From Ovis canadensis (Eukaryota > Chordata > Mammalia > Artiodactyla > Bovidae), in the NCBI RefSeq assembly GCF_042477335.2, contig NC_091262.1:73084001-73148000 (forward strand): DNA of 64,000 nucleotides. The letters are read 5' to 3'. This document shows positions 22,801-35,152 of this stretch, piece after piece. A program made the position numbers and the translations under genes. The notes beneath the pieces were generated by a model, which was given only the letters and a program-made list of their open reading frames with translations, made no database searches and was not told the origin of the DNA. Position 1 is the first letter of the stretch; every line of letters starts with the position of its first letter.

Positions 22801-22844
22801 CCTCTTGCCCAAAGATATTTCCATCATGGGGAAAACTTGTCCCA

Positions 22845-22846
<2 letters not shown>

Positions 22847-22878
<32 letters not shown>
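22847..22878 (+). repeat. (CA)16 microsatellite
   Basis: An uninterrupted AC/CA run of about 32 bases lies upstream of GSC and is probably polymorphic. Confidence 0.95.
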
Positions 22879-23559
22879 TTATAAAAAGAAAAATGCGTTT
22901 GTGGTCCCCAACTTCTTACGGTTTGGTTCCAGGAACTTTTCTTATTTCTTTCAGCCTCTTGCCTGGTCACAGAGCAGAGTTCACAATTGGATGCATTTAA
23001 GTAGGATTTTTCGTGGCATGTGCAAAAAGCTGGCGTGTCCTTTTCAAAAGCATGTAGCCCCTTCGCAGAGTCTGAAGAATTAGGCACAATGGGCAGATGC
23101 GGCTGCTGCCTTGGGCGCAGAGTAGAGACCCGAGCAGTCTGCACAAAGCTTGTCAGTTTTATTGTTTACATTTAGACTTAAAAAAAAAATACAGAGTCTG
23201 GAAATCAGTGCTCAAAACCAGCTCCATTACCCTGCGGCTCCCTGGAGGACACCTTCAGGAGCCCCAGGGGATTTTCCGTATGAGATTGGGTGGATGGAGT
23301 TGAACACGAAGGCAAATGCCACCCGGCTAAGAAGCAGCGCTTAGGAGGGCTGGGACTATGACTTTCAGTCAGATTTAGGAACGCTTACTGGCTGAATTTT
23401 GATAGAGGTTTTGGAACATTCCACATAAACCCCCCCTTAGCCCCTGAGGACGAAATTATCAAGGTGTTAGGAAAACTCGTAACGCTGGGGGAGAAGAAGA
23501 GGGTATCGAAAAATAATGCGTTCCCAAGGCATCAGGGGAAAAAAAGTTCCAGTTTTCCA

Positions 23560-24070
23560 GGGTTAGTTACAGAAATTTTCTTTCAGGCGAGCTATTTACC
23601 AAAGTTTGTTTCAAAGTGACTGCACTGTTGCTTTTGCAAATCACAGAATGCAAATGATGATAATTTGTTCTCAGTGGAACTTTCTCTTGAAATGATTAGC
23701 AAAGTCAGTCATTTGAAAATTAGAACGATTGCACAGACGGTTTTCGAAGCCGCGCGCTAACCGATATCAGCTTCTAAAGTTTTCATTCATGTAAACCTCA
23801 TTAATGAAGATCTTTTATTTAAACGTCAAGGGGATTTGAAATTTAGAGTAAATTATGAAGCTTGTATGTCTAGCCAAGTCATGGGTCAAATGCATTTGTG
23901 AAAAACTGCTAAAAGAGCATATGGTTTTGAATTTTTCTACAATGACTAGTGTTTAAATAAATTGCTTGTACTGCTTAACTTCATGTGTAATTTTGACAGA
24001 AATTGGCCTATAGCCTTTTGATATGTAAACATTTCAGCCTTTTATGCGGTATAAAAAAGACACTTGCTTT
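23560..24070. promoter_or_regulatory. Candidate conserved non-coding enhancer
   Basis: This AT-rich, repeat-free block contains forkhead motifs TGTAAAC (23,790) and TGTAAACA (24,024-24,031), a 10-base homeodomain palindrome TCATTAATGA (23,798-23,807) and further TAAT cores. It has the texture of deeply conserved developmental enhancers. Conservation cannot be tested here. Confidence 0.35.
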
Positions 24071-25050
24071 TTAGGATCAGTTCAGGCAGTCACCCTGTAA
24101 TTCAGAAAGCTGGCACCTACCATTACATTCTTGCTAGATTTCAACTTTCAAGTGGCAGCCTCAGGGAGAAAAAGAAGGAAAGAAAAAAAAGAAAAGGATA
24201 TTTCAAAAGCGATGTCCATTTGGGATTAAAAGCTGCAAATGAGGTGAGAACGTGCCACTTACTATCTGAGAGAAATGGATAAACCATAGTTATTAAAGAA
24301 CATTTTCTGTCATCTTTCTTTAAGCCAGCCTGACTGAGGGGACACTTAAGCAGAGCTGGGACTGACTGGCATGTTATTAAATGCTTGTCTTAGTCCAACA
24401 CACAAATAGGTGTTAAAAATCTAGGTATCACTTCAGGATGCTAACAGCAAAATGAATTCATGTCACAGAAGCCATTAAGATGCAAAAAAAAAAAAAAAAA
24501 TCACTCAGTCTTGGTAGAGAATCAGCCTTGGGCACAAAGTCGCTGGACACAAATGACAGCACTGAGCCAGGCACAGGGGGCTTTCTAAGTGAGGGGCTGT
24601 TCATGGGGGATGCGGGGCTGTTCTAGAGCACTCTTTAGAGACTGCTCTGGGCTGCCAGGGTCCCTAAAACACCTCTGAGTCTGCATACACTCATTTGTTG
24701 GTAGTATATCGTCTCCTATAAATAAGTATTGGAATGTGGATTGGAGGGTGGGTTACCCAAGTGCTAGACGGGGGCTACACACTGACTTCCAGATCGCTGT
24801 GGCAGGGCAAATGCTACTCTTTCCCCTCTGTTTTAAGGGCCCTGCCCGTATTTATCCTACAAGTCGGCTTTGTCATGTACAGACTTTCTCAGAGACGTCG
24901 CCCTTTTTGTGAATGTGAAGTTTTGGAGGAACTGCAGAACAAGAGGCAACGGGAGTGTTTCTTTGCATACATCTGAGCCTCAGAGCAAACTGAGATTCTC
25001 TTTATAAAGGTTGTGCCGGGGAGAAATGCAATTAAGAAAAAAGACCTGCC
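24071..25050. other. Single-copy upstream DNA, no gene
   Basis: No interspersed repeat or domain-bearing frame is recognised. An A-run lies near 24,484-24,500. Confidence 0.5.
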
Positions 25051-25098
<48 letters not shown>

Positions 25099-25129
25099 AA
25101 GAAGGAGGAGGAGGAGGAAGAGGAGGAGG
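25051..25129 (+). repeat. 79-base uninterrupted polypurine tract
   Basis: A (GA)n run of about 40 bases passes through GAAAAGAAGAA into (GGA)n with no pyrimidine from 25,051 to 25,129. Such mirror-symmetric purine tracts can form intramolecular triplex (H-DNA) and often mark open chromatin. Confidence 0.9.
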
Positions 25130-27715
25130 TGTTTTATTTATATTTTTTAATGCATTCCAACACATCAGATTGTGGTCAGCAAACCGGAAAGGAAAGGACA
25201 TATTTCATGCCATAAAGAAGACACCAAGCGGATTTTTTTGTTGTTTTTTTTCTAAGAAGACTACGCTCCTGCCTAGCCTTTCTGTCCATTTTGAAATGAA
25301 TATGGGTATAATTTTTTTCGTTTGCTATAGTTTTGAGGTTTTTTTTTTTAAAAAAAAAGCAATTGATTTGCTAATAAAATAGTTCTGTAGCTTTTAGCTA
25401 CTTAACTTTGAGAAACTTACCCCCAAAGTGTGTTTGTGATCAAAGTTTTCTAGTGAAGATCTGTATTTTGGGGTAAAAGAAGGACGCAGTGTTTAACAGA
25501 TAATTTGGGAAATTGAGGGGGCCTTTTTTTTAAGACATAAATAAACTGAAAATTATAGGAAAAAATAGCCATGCCTGAGTAGTCACATTATATGTTTAAA
25601 ACTATGAATCTACTAATCTAAAAAGGTTAGGAACAGTGGAAATGTGTATAATATGGAACTTTGTTATTGTATTCATCTATTTAAAAAGGATTCGATAAAA
25701 TGGGCATTTGATGGTACATCATCTTAAGAGCTGGATGAAATTTTTATGAGATATCAATGTTGATTCTTTTAAAACATCAGAGTGAGGAAACAAACACATT
25801 CCCAGATGTGTCTTGTCCTGCAAAGTAGCCACTGGAGGAGACTTCAGGTAGCTCTAGCATCACTGTTGACCTTTGGTTTGAAAAGTTTTCTGAACTCCTA
25901 GAAGGGCACTTAAGCAGCCAGACTCCCTTGCCTACTGGTCATATGCAGCAACCAAGATTTCTGAAGCCTAAACCGCCAGGCAGAGTCATGGGAAATAGAA
26001 ACAAACAAACCAAAAAAGCCCTTTTCAGAGGTCACAGGCCATGCCACTTATCCGATCTCACCATCTGAAGGATCTGATGCTCTGACTCAACTACCTATAG
26101 CCTGGCTTTGCCTTGGACAGAGGAGGCTGAACCCTTATCAGCCTGCTGAAGTAATTCAGTTCTTCTCTGCTTGCCCCTGATAGGATAAAGGGGGAGAATT
26201 CTCAGGAAGAGCTGCAATTTTCAATTTGTTTGACTTGTGTTGGGGCTTTCGTTGTCTTTTCTTAGCCAAGAGATGAGGAATTTTGAAATCTACTACCTTC
26301 TTCACATACTCACACTTGCATGCTCCTCCTCCCCCACTCTTTACTCATTCACTCTGTATACGTGATCATTTCTGGGCCAGTCGATCTCAGTATCAGCTCC
26401 CTGGTCATCTCCTTTCTGGAGTTTATGTGTGTTTTCCTGTTTGGGGTATCTACCTGCAACCAGGGACAAGAACTACAGGATTCTTGATCCATGGTGAGGA
26501 TTTGGTTTCACTTAGTAGTAAAATTCTTTCTGCAGACTAGAAGGTCTTGGGTTTAAAATTGCAGGAGCCCATCTCCCATGTCATTGGGTCGTTTGTAATT
26601 TATGTATTATGGGGGGTGGGGTGGAAGTCTGTTCGTAGTAATGATAGCTCGGGGAATTCTGTATACGAGCCAAATGTAGGCCAGTTGAGCTGAAAAGACC
26701 CTCTCTTGTCTACATGATACCCCACAGGGTGTTTTGGGTTTGTTTTTTTAAAATAGGTCCCCAAAGAACATTTTGTTCCCCTTTCAGACGGTTTGGAGAT
26801 ACAGTCACTTTTGGTTCCAGCGGGTAGGTCAGCACAACATTTCCAAGTGAAATGGTGACCGCCAAACAGGTTCCTGTCCAACTAATGACAATACTTTCTC
26901 TGAAACTCTAGAATTCTGGAATTATTTGGATCTTAAAGTATCTCCAGTTGACTTTGAGACGGCAACATAAGTTTTTGATAATACTATCCACATTCTGATT
27001 TAAGCCGTGGCCATTCTTTCCTTCTTTTTCCCCCCCCCAAACCCTCAGAAAGTAGCTTTCCAAGTTAAACGAGACCAGGGTGATCCAGTGAATGTTTGAC
27101 TTCAAATAATTTTTAAAATAACTTGTTCACTGTTCAAGTGCTTCAATAAAAGAGCAGCAGTGGAGTAAAGTTGCTTTGAAAAGCAACTCTGCCTGGCAGA
27201 GGAATTCCAGCACTTCTGCCGAGAGATGGATATTGAATATGTGTGGCGAATGCCCCCACTCTGTATTACGGGGAAGTTCCTTATTGAATATTTCTCGCTT
27301 GCAAAGCTGGAGTCACTGTGAAACCTCACTCCTCGGATCTCTGTCAGGGCTGAACTAGCCTCCCGACCTAGTAACAAATTGCCTTTTTATGGGTTCATGT
27401 TCGAATTGAGAGCAAACATCTGCATTCCAAGGCATCAAGCCGTAGAGCCTAGTATGAGGGCCAGCCGTGACCATACTAATCCAGTTGTTCTAGAAAATGG
27501 AGCAAATGGTCCTGGCACAAAATTCTGAAAGTCTTTTCCCAAAGCAAGGGTGAGGGAAGAGACTGTCTCCGTATGCTCAGGGGATGGTCACTACCATCCT
27601 GGAAGGTGAGCCCTGTTACTATATCCCATTAGAGGTAGGTCACCCAGGTCGGGTCAGCTCATTATCTACCCAAGGTCTTCCGGCTGAGGCTTGGATTGAA
27701 CTCAGCTCTGTTCAG
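25130..27715. other. Single-copy AT-rich upstream DNA, no gene
   Basis: No ruminant repeat or protein domain is recognised. This is the distal end of the repeat-poor GSC domain. Open frames here (for example 26,283-26,540 and 27,102-27,377) have no recognisable product. Confidence 0.5.
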
Positions 27716-27720
27716 CTCCC

Positions 27721-27935
27721 TGAGCTTCCCTGGTGGCTCAGATGGTAAAGTGTCTGCTTTACCCTGCAATGCGGGAGACCCGGTTTCAATCCCTGTGGCA
27801 GGAAGATCCCCTGGAGAAAGGAAATGGCAAACCACTCCAGTGTTCTTGCCTGGAAAACTCTATGGACAGAGGAGTCTGGTAGGCTACGGTCCATGGGGTC
27901 GCAAAGAGTCGGACGCAACTGAGCAACTTCACTGT
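27721..27935 (+). repeat. Bov-tA SINE
   Basis: It has the tRNA-like head CTTCCCTGGTGGCTCAGATG, a GGAAGATCCCCTGGAGAAAG middle and a GTCGCAAAGAGTCGGACGCA end. It is the first ruminant-lineage repeat beyond the GSC domain. Confidence 0.93.
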
Positions 27936-28450
27936 TTAGCTCTAAAGCCTTCCTTTTGCTCTCAGATTATGTCAGCTCTTATAAAACAGGTGAAACGCAC
28001 AGCTCTGTGGCCTGGCCAGCAAGCCCTTTGGCTCGCTGGCACCATGTCCCCTTCCTGCCTTTCTTCCTATCAGGTCTGTAGGGCTTTAGCCATGTGGAGG
28101 GCTCCTCTCTGTACCACCCCATCTCTGTGCCTTTGCTGGCTCTGTCCCCTCCTCCTGCATGGCCTTCCCCTGCAGGCTCTGCACGGCCACTGGCTTCCCT
28201 GTCTGGCCGTGTTGACGTGGCCTCTGCTGGTCTGGTGACCTGGAGGTCACTGTTGGGGATTTCTGTGCAAGTCTTCCTGGAGTTGGAAGTGTCCAACCTG
28301 GGGCCACACAGGCTGGATCAGCATTGATTCAGCTCTGTATCTCCCACCAGCTGACTCTGAGCCTTGGTCAGTGGGTGTGCTAAATAGCTGCCTGTTTAAG
28401 TAAAGAGTACGGCTTCACCTTGTCACCCGCACCCCAGCTCGACCTCCATG
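27936..28450. other. Intergenic, no gene recognised
   Basis: This moderately GC-rich single-copy DNA has a C/T-rich section at 28,040-28,200. Short frames on both strands have no recognisable product. Confidence 0.4.
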
Positions 28451-28451
28451 C

Positions 28452-31400
28452 TTCTCAGTTCAGTTCAGTCGCTCAGTCGTGTCCGACTCTTTGCAACCCC
28501 ATGAATCGCAGCATACCAGGCCTCTCTGTCCATCACCAACTCACAGAGTTCACCCAGACTCATGTCCATCGAGTTGATGATGCCATCCAGCCATCTCATC
28601 CTGTCATCCCCTTCTCCTCCTGCCCCCAATCCCTCCCAGCATCAGGGTCTTTTCCAATGAGTCAACTCTTTGCATCAGGTGGCCAAATTATTGGAGTTTC
28701 AGCTTCAGCATCAGTCCTTCCAATGAACACCCAGGACTGATCTCCTTTAGGATGGACTGGTTGTATCTCCTTGTAGTCCAAGGGACTCTCAAGAGTCCTC
28801 TCCAACACCACAATTCAAAAGCATCAATTCTTCGGCGCTCAGCTTTCTTCACAGTCCAACTCTCACATCCATATATGACCACTGGAAAAACCATAGCCTT
28901 GACTAGATGGACCTTTGTTGGCAAAGTAATGTCTCTGCTTTTTAATATGCTCTAGGTTGGTCATACTTTCCTTCCAAGGAGTAAGCGTCTTTTATTTCAT
29001 GGCTGCAGTCACCATCTTCAGTGATTTTGGAGCCCCAAAAAATAAAATCTGACACTGTTTCCCCATCTATTTCCCAAGAAGTGATGGGACCAGATGCCAT
29101 GATCTTCGTTTTCTGAATGTTGAGCTTTAAGCCCACTTTTTCACTCTCCTCTTTCACTTTTAACAAGAGGCTTTTTAGTTCCCCTTCACTTTCGGCCATA
29201 ATGGTGGTGTTATCTGCATACTGAGGTTATTGATATTTCTCCTGGCAATCTTGATTCCACCTTGTTCTTCTTCCAGTCCAACGTTTCTCATGATGTACTC
29301 TGCATATAAGTTAAATAAGCAGGGTGACAATATACAGCCTTGACGTACTCCTTTTCCCATTTGGAACCAGTCCATTGTTCCATGTCCAGTTCTAACTGTT
29401 GCTTCCTGACCTGCATACAGGTTTCTCAGGTGGCACGGCAGGTGGTCTGGTATTCCCATCTCTTTCAGAATAAAGCAGAAATAGATGTTTTTCTGGCACT
29501 CTCTTGCTTTTTCAATGATCCATCAGATGTTGGCAATTTGATCTCTGGTTCCTCTGCCTTTTCTAAAACTAGCTTGAACATCAAGAAGTTCATGGTTCAC
29601 GTATTGCTGAAGACTGGCTTGGAGAATTTTGAGCATTACTTTACTAGCATGTGGGATGAGTGCAATTGTACGGTAGTTTGAGTATTCTTTGGCATTGTCT
29701 TTCTTTGGGATTAGAATGAAAACTGACCTTTTCTAGGCGTGTAGCCACTGCTGAGTTTTCCAAATTTGCTGGCATATTGAGTGCAGCACTTTTACAGCAT
29801 CATCTTTCAGGATTTGAAATAGCTTCACTGGAATTCCATCACCTCCACTAGCTTTGTTCATAGTGAAGCTTTCTAAGGCCCACTTGACTTCACATTCCAG
29901 GATGTCTGGCTCTAGGTGAGTGATCACACCATTGTGATTATCTGGGTCGAGAAGATCTTTTTTGTACAGTTCTTCTGTGTATTCTTGCCACCTCTTCTTA
30001 ATATCTTCTGCTTCTGTTAGGTCCATACCATTTCTGTCCTTTACCCAGCCCATCTTTGCATGAAATGTTCCCTTGGTATCTCTAATTTTCTTGAAGAGAT
30101 CTCTAGTCTTTCCCATTCTGTTGTTTTCCTCTATTTCTTTGCATTGGTCACTGAAGAAGGCTTTCTATCTTTCCTTGCTATTCTTTGGAACTCTGCATTC
30201 AGATGCTTATATCTTTCCTTTTCTCCTTTGCTTTTCACTTCTCTTCTTTTCTCAGCTATTTGTAAGGCCTCCTCAAACAACCATTTTGCTTTTTTTGCAT
30301 TTCTTTTCCATGGGGATGGTCTTGATCCCTGTCTCCTGTACAATGTCACGAACCTCCATCCATAGTTCTTCAGGCGCTCTGTCTATCAGATCTAGTCCCT
30401 TAAAGCTATTTCTCACTTCCACTGTATAATCATAAGGGATTTGATTTAGGTCATACCTGAATGGTCTAGTGGTTTTCCTACTTTTTTCAATTTAAGTCTG
30501 AATTTGGCAATAAGGAGCTCGTGATCTGAGCCACAGTCAGCTCCCAGTCTTGTTTTTGCTGACTGTATAGAGCTTCTCCATCCTTGGCTGCAAAGAATAT
30601 AATCAATCTGATTTCAGCGTTGATCATCTGGTGATGTCCATGTGTAGAGTCTTCTCTTGTCTTGTTGGAAGAGGGTGTTTGCTATGACCAGTGCGTTCTC
30701 TTGGTGAAGCTCTGTTAGCCTTTGCCCTGCTTCATTCTGTACTCCAAGGCCAAATTTGCCTGTTACTCCAGGTATTTCTTGACTTCCTACTTTTGCATTC
30801 CAGTCCCCTAAAATGAAAAGGACATCTTTTTTGGGTGTTAGTTCTAAAAGGTCTTGTAGGTCTTCACAGAACCATTCAACTTCAGCTTCTTCAGCGTTAC
30901 TGGTTGGAGCATAGGCTTGGATTACCGTGATATTGAATGGTTTGCCGGAAACGAACAGAGATCATTCTGCCATTTTTGAGATTGCATCCAAGTACTGCAT
31001 TTCAGACTCTTTTGCTGACCATGATGGCTACTCCATTTCTTCTAAGAGATTCCTGCCCACAGTAGTAGATATAATTGTCATCTGAGTTAAATTCACCCAT
31101 TCCAGTCCATTTTAGTTCACTGATTCCTAAAATGTTGATGTTCACTCTTGCCATCTCCTGTTTGACCACTTCCAATTTGCCTTGATTCATGGACCTGACA
31201 TTCCAGGTTCCTATGCAATATTGCTCTTTATAGCATCAGACCTTGCTTCTATACCAGTCACATCCACAACGGGGTATTGTTTTTGCTTTGGCTCCATCCC
31301 TTCATTCTTTCTGGAGTTATTTCTCCACTGATCTCCGGCAGCATATTGGGCACCTACCGACCTGGGGAGTTCCTCTTTCAGTATCCTATCATTTTGTCTT

Positions 31401-31725
31401 TTCATACTCTTCATGGGGTTCTCAAGGCAAGAATACTGAAGTGGTTTGCCATTCCTTTCTCCAGTGGACCACATTCTGTCACACCTTTCCACCATGACCC
31501 GTTCATCGTGGGTGGCCCCACGTGGCATGGCTTAGTTTCATTGAGTTAGACAAGGCTGTGGTCCATGTGATCAGATTGGCTAGTTTTCTGTGATTATGGT
31601 TTCAGTGTGTCTGCCCTCTGATGCCCTCTCACAACACCTACCATCTTACTTGGGTTTCTCTTATCTTGGACATGGGGTATATCTTCATGGCTGCTCCAGC
31701 AAAGCACAGCCGTCACCCCTACTGC
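28452..31725 (-). pseudogene. Near-full-length BovB (RTE) LINE, inactivated
   Basis: This minus-strand BovB of about 3.27 kb is the longest in the window. In element order it has the 5' region (31,725-31,500), an AP-endonuclease segment (31,190-31,002, with GISELKWTGMG holding the catalytic Glu), the linker (about 30,350-29,730), reverse transcriptase (about 29,700-28,700) and the 3' tail (28,700-28,452). It is dead: the ORF is broken by frameshifts and stops, motif C reads YADN-like instead of YADD (about 29,210), and about 53 bases carrying motif A are missing near 29,470. Compared with the copies at 4,262 and 52,219 it alone keeps the endonuclease part. Confidence 0.9.
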
Positions 31726-32447
31726 TTCTAGATCTCTCCAAATTCCAGGCCAAAGACCACTAGCAAGAGAGGGTTCCTTACCCTCCATGGGTGATCCCCT
31801 AAGATGGATAAAAGAGGAGGAGGGAGAGGGTCTGCCATCTGTTGGCCAGCAGCTCCCCAAAGCTGGCTGGGGTCGTCTCGCAGCCAGCATGCACCTTGAA
31901 GTGGTAAGACTGCAGATTGCACGGGCGTCTCTTCTTCAGCCACACCTGTGTACACTGGCAGACTGTCACCTTTGAAATGAGCATGGGCACGTCCGGATGG
32001 AGTGTCCAGAGGCCATCTGGGTGGGTCCCAAATGAAGCTGGCATGAAGACTCCCCAGGCCAGCCTGGGTTCTGTCCCGTCAGAGTCTTCCTCTTCCCATC
32101 TGTGAAGCAGGGAAAAAAAATACCATCAGGGAACAAACTGGGAGGCCCTCTCAGCTCAGACACCTGCCGCCATCCAATGTTAGGTTGAGTTCTGGTTGAA
32201 TTCAGAGAAGACGCATCCCAGGTTCCCAGCTGGACAGCTTAGAAGGGGCAGAAAAGGTCAGAATCTAGGTCAAGGCCACACGAGAGGGTGGGAACAGAGC
32301 TGCCCGGGCACATCTGACCTCCAAAGGTGTTCCCTCTTGGCAGTGGGTAGTTGAAAGGGCTGTTCTTAACACCTAAGCAGTGACATATTGTTGGCGGATC
32401 CTTCGCCAACTTTGGGGTCCTATTCCAAGACCATGGTCCCCACTCCC
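31726..32447. other. Intergenic, nothing recognised
   Basis: No domain-bearing frame is seen. The first part may still be degraded BovB 5' sequence. Confidence 0.4.
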
Positions 32448-32690
32448 TCGTTGTTGATTGGGTGCTAAGTCACATCTGACTCTTTGTGACCCTGTGGACT
32501 GCAGCACACCAGGCTTTCTGGTCCTTCACTATCTCCCAGAGTTTACTCAAACTCATGTCTGTCAAGTCTGTGATGCCATCCAACCATCTCATCCTCTGTT
32601 GCCCCCTTCTCCTGCCCTCAGTCTATCCCAGCATCAGGGGCGTTTCCAAAGAGTCAGCTTTTTTGCATCAGGTGGCCATTCCCTGCCTCG
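32448..32690 (-). repeat. BovB 3'-end fragment (antisense)
   Basis: It starts in GCTAAGTCACATCTGACTC and runs through CATCCAACCATCTCATCCTC to GCATCAGGTGGCCA, the BovB 3' end in reverse. Confidence 0.88.
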
Positions 32691-34072
32691 CCACACGGAC
32701 AAAGCAAGTCAGGGAAAGATGATCACTTGGCCCAGCAAAAGATTGATGCCGATGGTGGAACTCCAGCACTGGCATTTCATCTAGTGAGAGTGGTAGCCCT
32801 CAGCGCTGGCAGAGCTTAGCCATCTCAGTCTGACTCCAGAGGTGCTAATCCCCATGGTGGCAGCCTTGGAGAGGAACTTGAGATGCTGGCCCTCGGGGTG
32901 ACCTGGTGGCTACAAGTTCAGACTCTGTTGTTAGGCTGACCCCCAGCTTTTCTGTCTACGAGCTGTGTGAGTCAGAGGAGCCCTAGAACCTCTCTGCATT
33001 TCAGTCTTCAGTTCTGTAAGATGGGGATGGCGCAACACCCCCTACCACCTTTTCTCGTTGGGTGAAAATTCACCAGACAGCTGCAGGAATGTTTTCAGGC
33101 TTAAAGGCACATGAAGAGATTTTTACTGATTAAGACCCCCACCTCTGCCATGCCCCCAAACTAAGGAAGTTATTCATCAAGGGACAGAGAAGCGGACAGT
33201 TTAGTGTGGACTGGGCTTTGCATCCTGCATAACAAAGGCTCAAATCCTATCCCAGGGGAATTTCCAAGGAAAAAGGGTGCTTTAGTGAAAAATCACAATT
33301 TTCCACTTCTTTCTTTGATCCTCGGATTAAACCAATGGAGGATGGGGAGAGGTGGGGTACCACAGCAGGGACTAGTCACTCAACTTTCCTGATAGGGAAA
33401 CTTTGGGCCAGACAAGTTCAATGACTTGCTGGCCTGGCCTCCCGGTAGCCCTAGTCTCCTATGTAGCAGACCTCTGAGTGCAGCCTCAGAGCCCTTTGGC
33501 TTCTTCAAGTAGCAAGCCAGTCCAACTCCGCTTGGGTCAAAATCAAGGTGACTTCCAGCTGTGATGAGTCTGAAAAGCTGCCAGACCACTTGCTGGGAGG
33601 GTGAGGTCATCCTGCAAAGCTGTGCATACCAACCTGCCCAGGTGGAAGTAGCCCTCAGACTATCTCTGTCTCCCGAGAAAGCAGGGGGAAGTGGCTAAGT
33701 TTTAGCTCAGAGTTCAGCTATAACCTGTGCTTTATCTCTTCTCCACCCACCACTTACTGAAGGGTTTATGGACTCTGCCCCAAACCTGTTTGAATGAAGC
33801 ATATATTATCCATAGGTTAATGTACTAAGTAAGGGTTAAGATTTAAGACCCCCTAAGTAGATTTACCCTACAAATCCCCTCCACTCTTACTATACACGAA
33901 GTCTGTTGAAGGATATGAATGGGGTAGCTTACACGCAGCTGATGTGGAAGACGCTCCAGGGTGGATTGTAGTGACAGAGGCAAGTTGTGGAACTTTTGCC
34001 TGGGATGACTGTGCCCACTTCTGTGTGTGTGCGTCTGTTTGTGTGTGTATAACATATTCATGACAGCACTAT
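32691..34072. other. Intergenic with MIR relic
   Basis: A MIR-like block lies at about 32,925-33,060. The remainder is single-copy with no recognisable gene. Confidence 0.5.
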
Positions 34073-34289
34073 TAGGCTTCCCAAGTGACTCAGAGGTAAA
34101 GAATCCACCTGCCCTTGCAGAAGACTGAGGTTCAATCCCCGGGTTGGGAAGATCCCCTGGAGAAGGAAATGGCAACCTCCTCCAGTATTCTTGCCTGGAG
34201 AATCCCCATGCACAGAGGAGCCTGGCAGGCTACAGTCCATGGGGTTGCAAAAGAATTGGACACGTCTTAGTGACTACACAACAAAAGTA
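34073..34289 (+). repeat. Bov-tA SINE
   Basis: It runs from head GGCTTCCCAAGTGACTCAG to TTGCAAAAGAATTGGACACG and ends in the 23-base sequence that recurs at 34,484-34,506. Confidence 0.9.
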
Positions 34290-34483
34290 CAGACCCCATG
34301 GACTGTATCCTGTCAGGCTCCTCCATCCATGGGATTTTCCAGGCAAGAGTGCTGGAGTGGATTGCCATTTCTTTCCCCAGGGGATCTTCTCTACCCAGGA
34401 ATCAAACCCGGGTCCCCTGCATTGCAGGCAGACGCTTTACTGTCTGAGCCACCAGAGAAGCCCTATTTTCACTTTCTTTCACT
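34290..34483 (-). repeat. Bov-tA SINE (antisense), bracketed by 23-bp direct repeats
   Basis: It reads in reverse from GACCCCATGGACTG to CCACCAGAGAAGCCC. The identical 23-base sequences at 34,267-34,289 and 34,484-34,506 look like a target duplication that copied the tail of the neighbouring SINE. Confidence 0.85.
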
Positions 34484-34692
34484 TTAGTGACTACACAACA
34501 AAAGTAAATATAAATGAGATGATATTGGAAGGCAGTCAGAAAAATACCTGGAACACTGTGTTTGAGAAATAAATATAAATGCAAGAGAAAAAGATGGGGA
34601 AGGTCCATTCTAGATCTCAAGAGTTCTGGTTGACTTTCTGTTAGAAGGGCTGGTATTGGGGCTGATGATTAAAGGGGACTCAAACCTTATCT

Positions 34693-34966
34693 CAGAGAAG
34701 GCAATGGCACCCCACTCCAGTACTCTTGCCTGGAAAATCCCATGGACGGAGGATCCTGGTGGGCTGCAGTCCATGGGGTCGCTAAGAGTTAGACACGACT
34801 GAGTGACTTCACTTTCACTTTTCACTTTGGAGAAGGAAATGGCAACCCACTCCAGTATTCTTGCCTGGAGAATCCCAGGGATGGGGGAGCCTGGTGGGCT
34901 GCCTTCTATGGGGTCGCACAGAGTTGGACACGACTGAAGTGACGTAGCAGCAGCAGCAGCAGCAAG
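34693..34966 (+). repeat. Bov-A2 dimeric SINE
   Basis: It has two successive Bov-A monomers (each GGCAATGGCACC/GGCAACCCACTCCAGT... to GGGTCGC..GACACGACTG) joined by CTTCACTTTCACTT and ending in an (AGC)n run at about 34,947-34,964, the Bov-A2 signature. Confidence 0.92.
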
Positions 34967-35023
34967 CCTTATCTCTAATGTTTTATTTTTGTGATTCATG
35001 TTTTATTTGTGATATTAAAATTC

Positions 35024-35152
35024 AGGGACTTCCTTGGTGGTCCAGGGGTTAAGATTCCATGCTGCCAATGTGGGGGATGCAGGTTTGATCCCTGGTCAGA
35101 GAACTAAGACCCCACATACTGTGTGGTGTGGCCAAATGATAAAAGAAAAAAA
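35024..35152 (+). repeat. CHR-type SINE
   Basis: It has the head GGGACTTCCTTGGTGGTCCA, then GTTTGATCCCTGGTCAGAGA and an A-rich tail. Confidence 0.88.
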
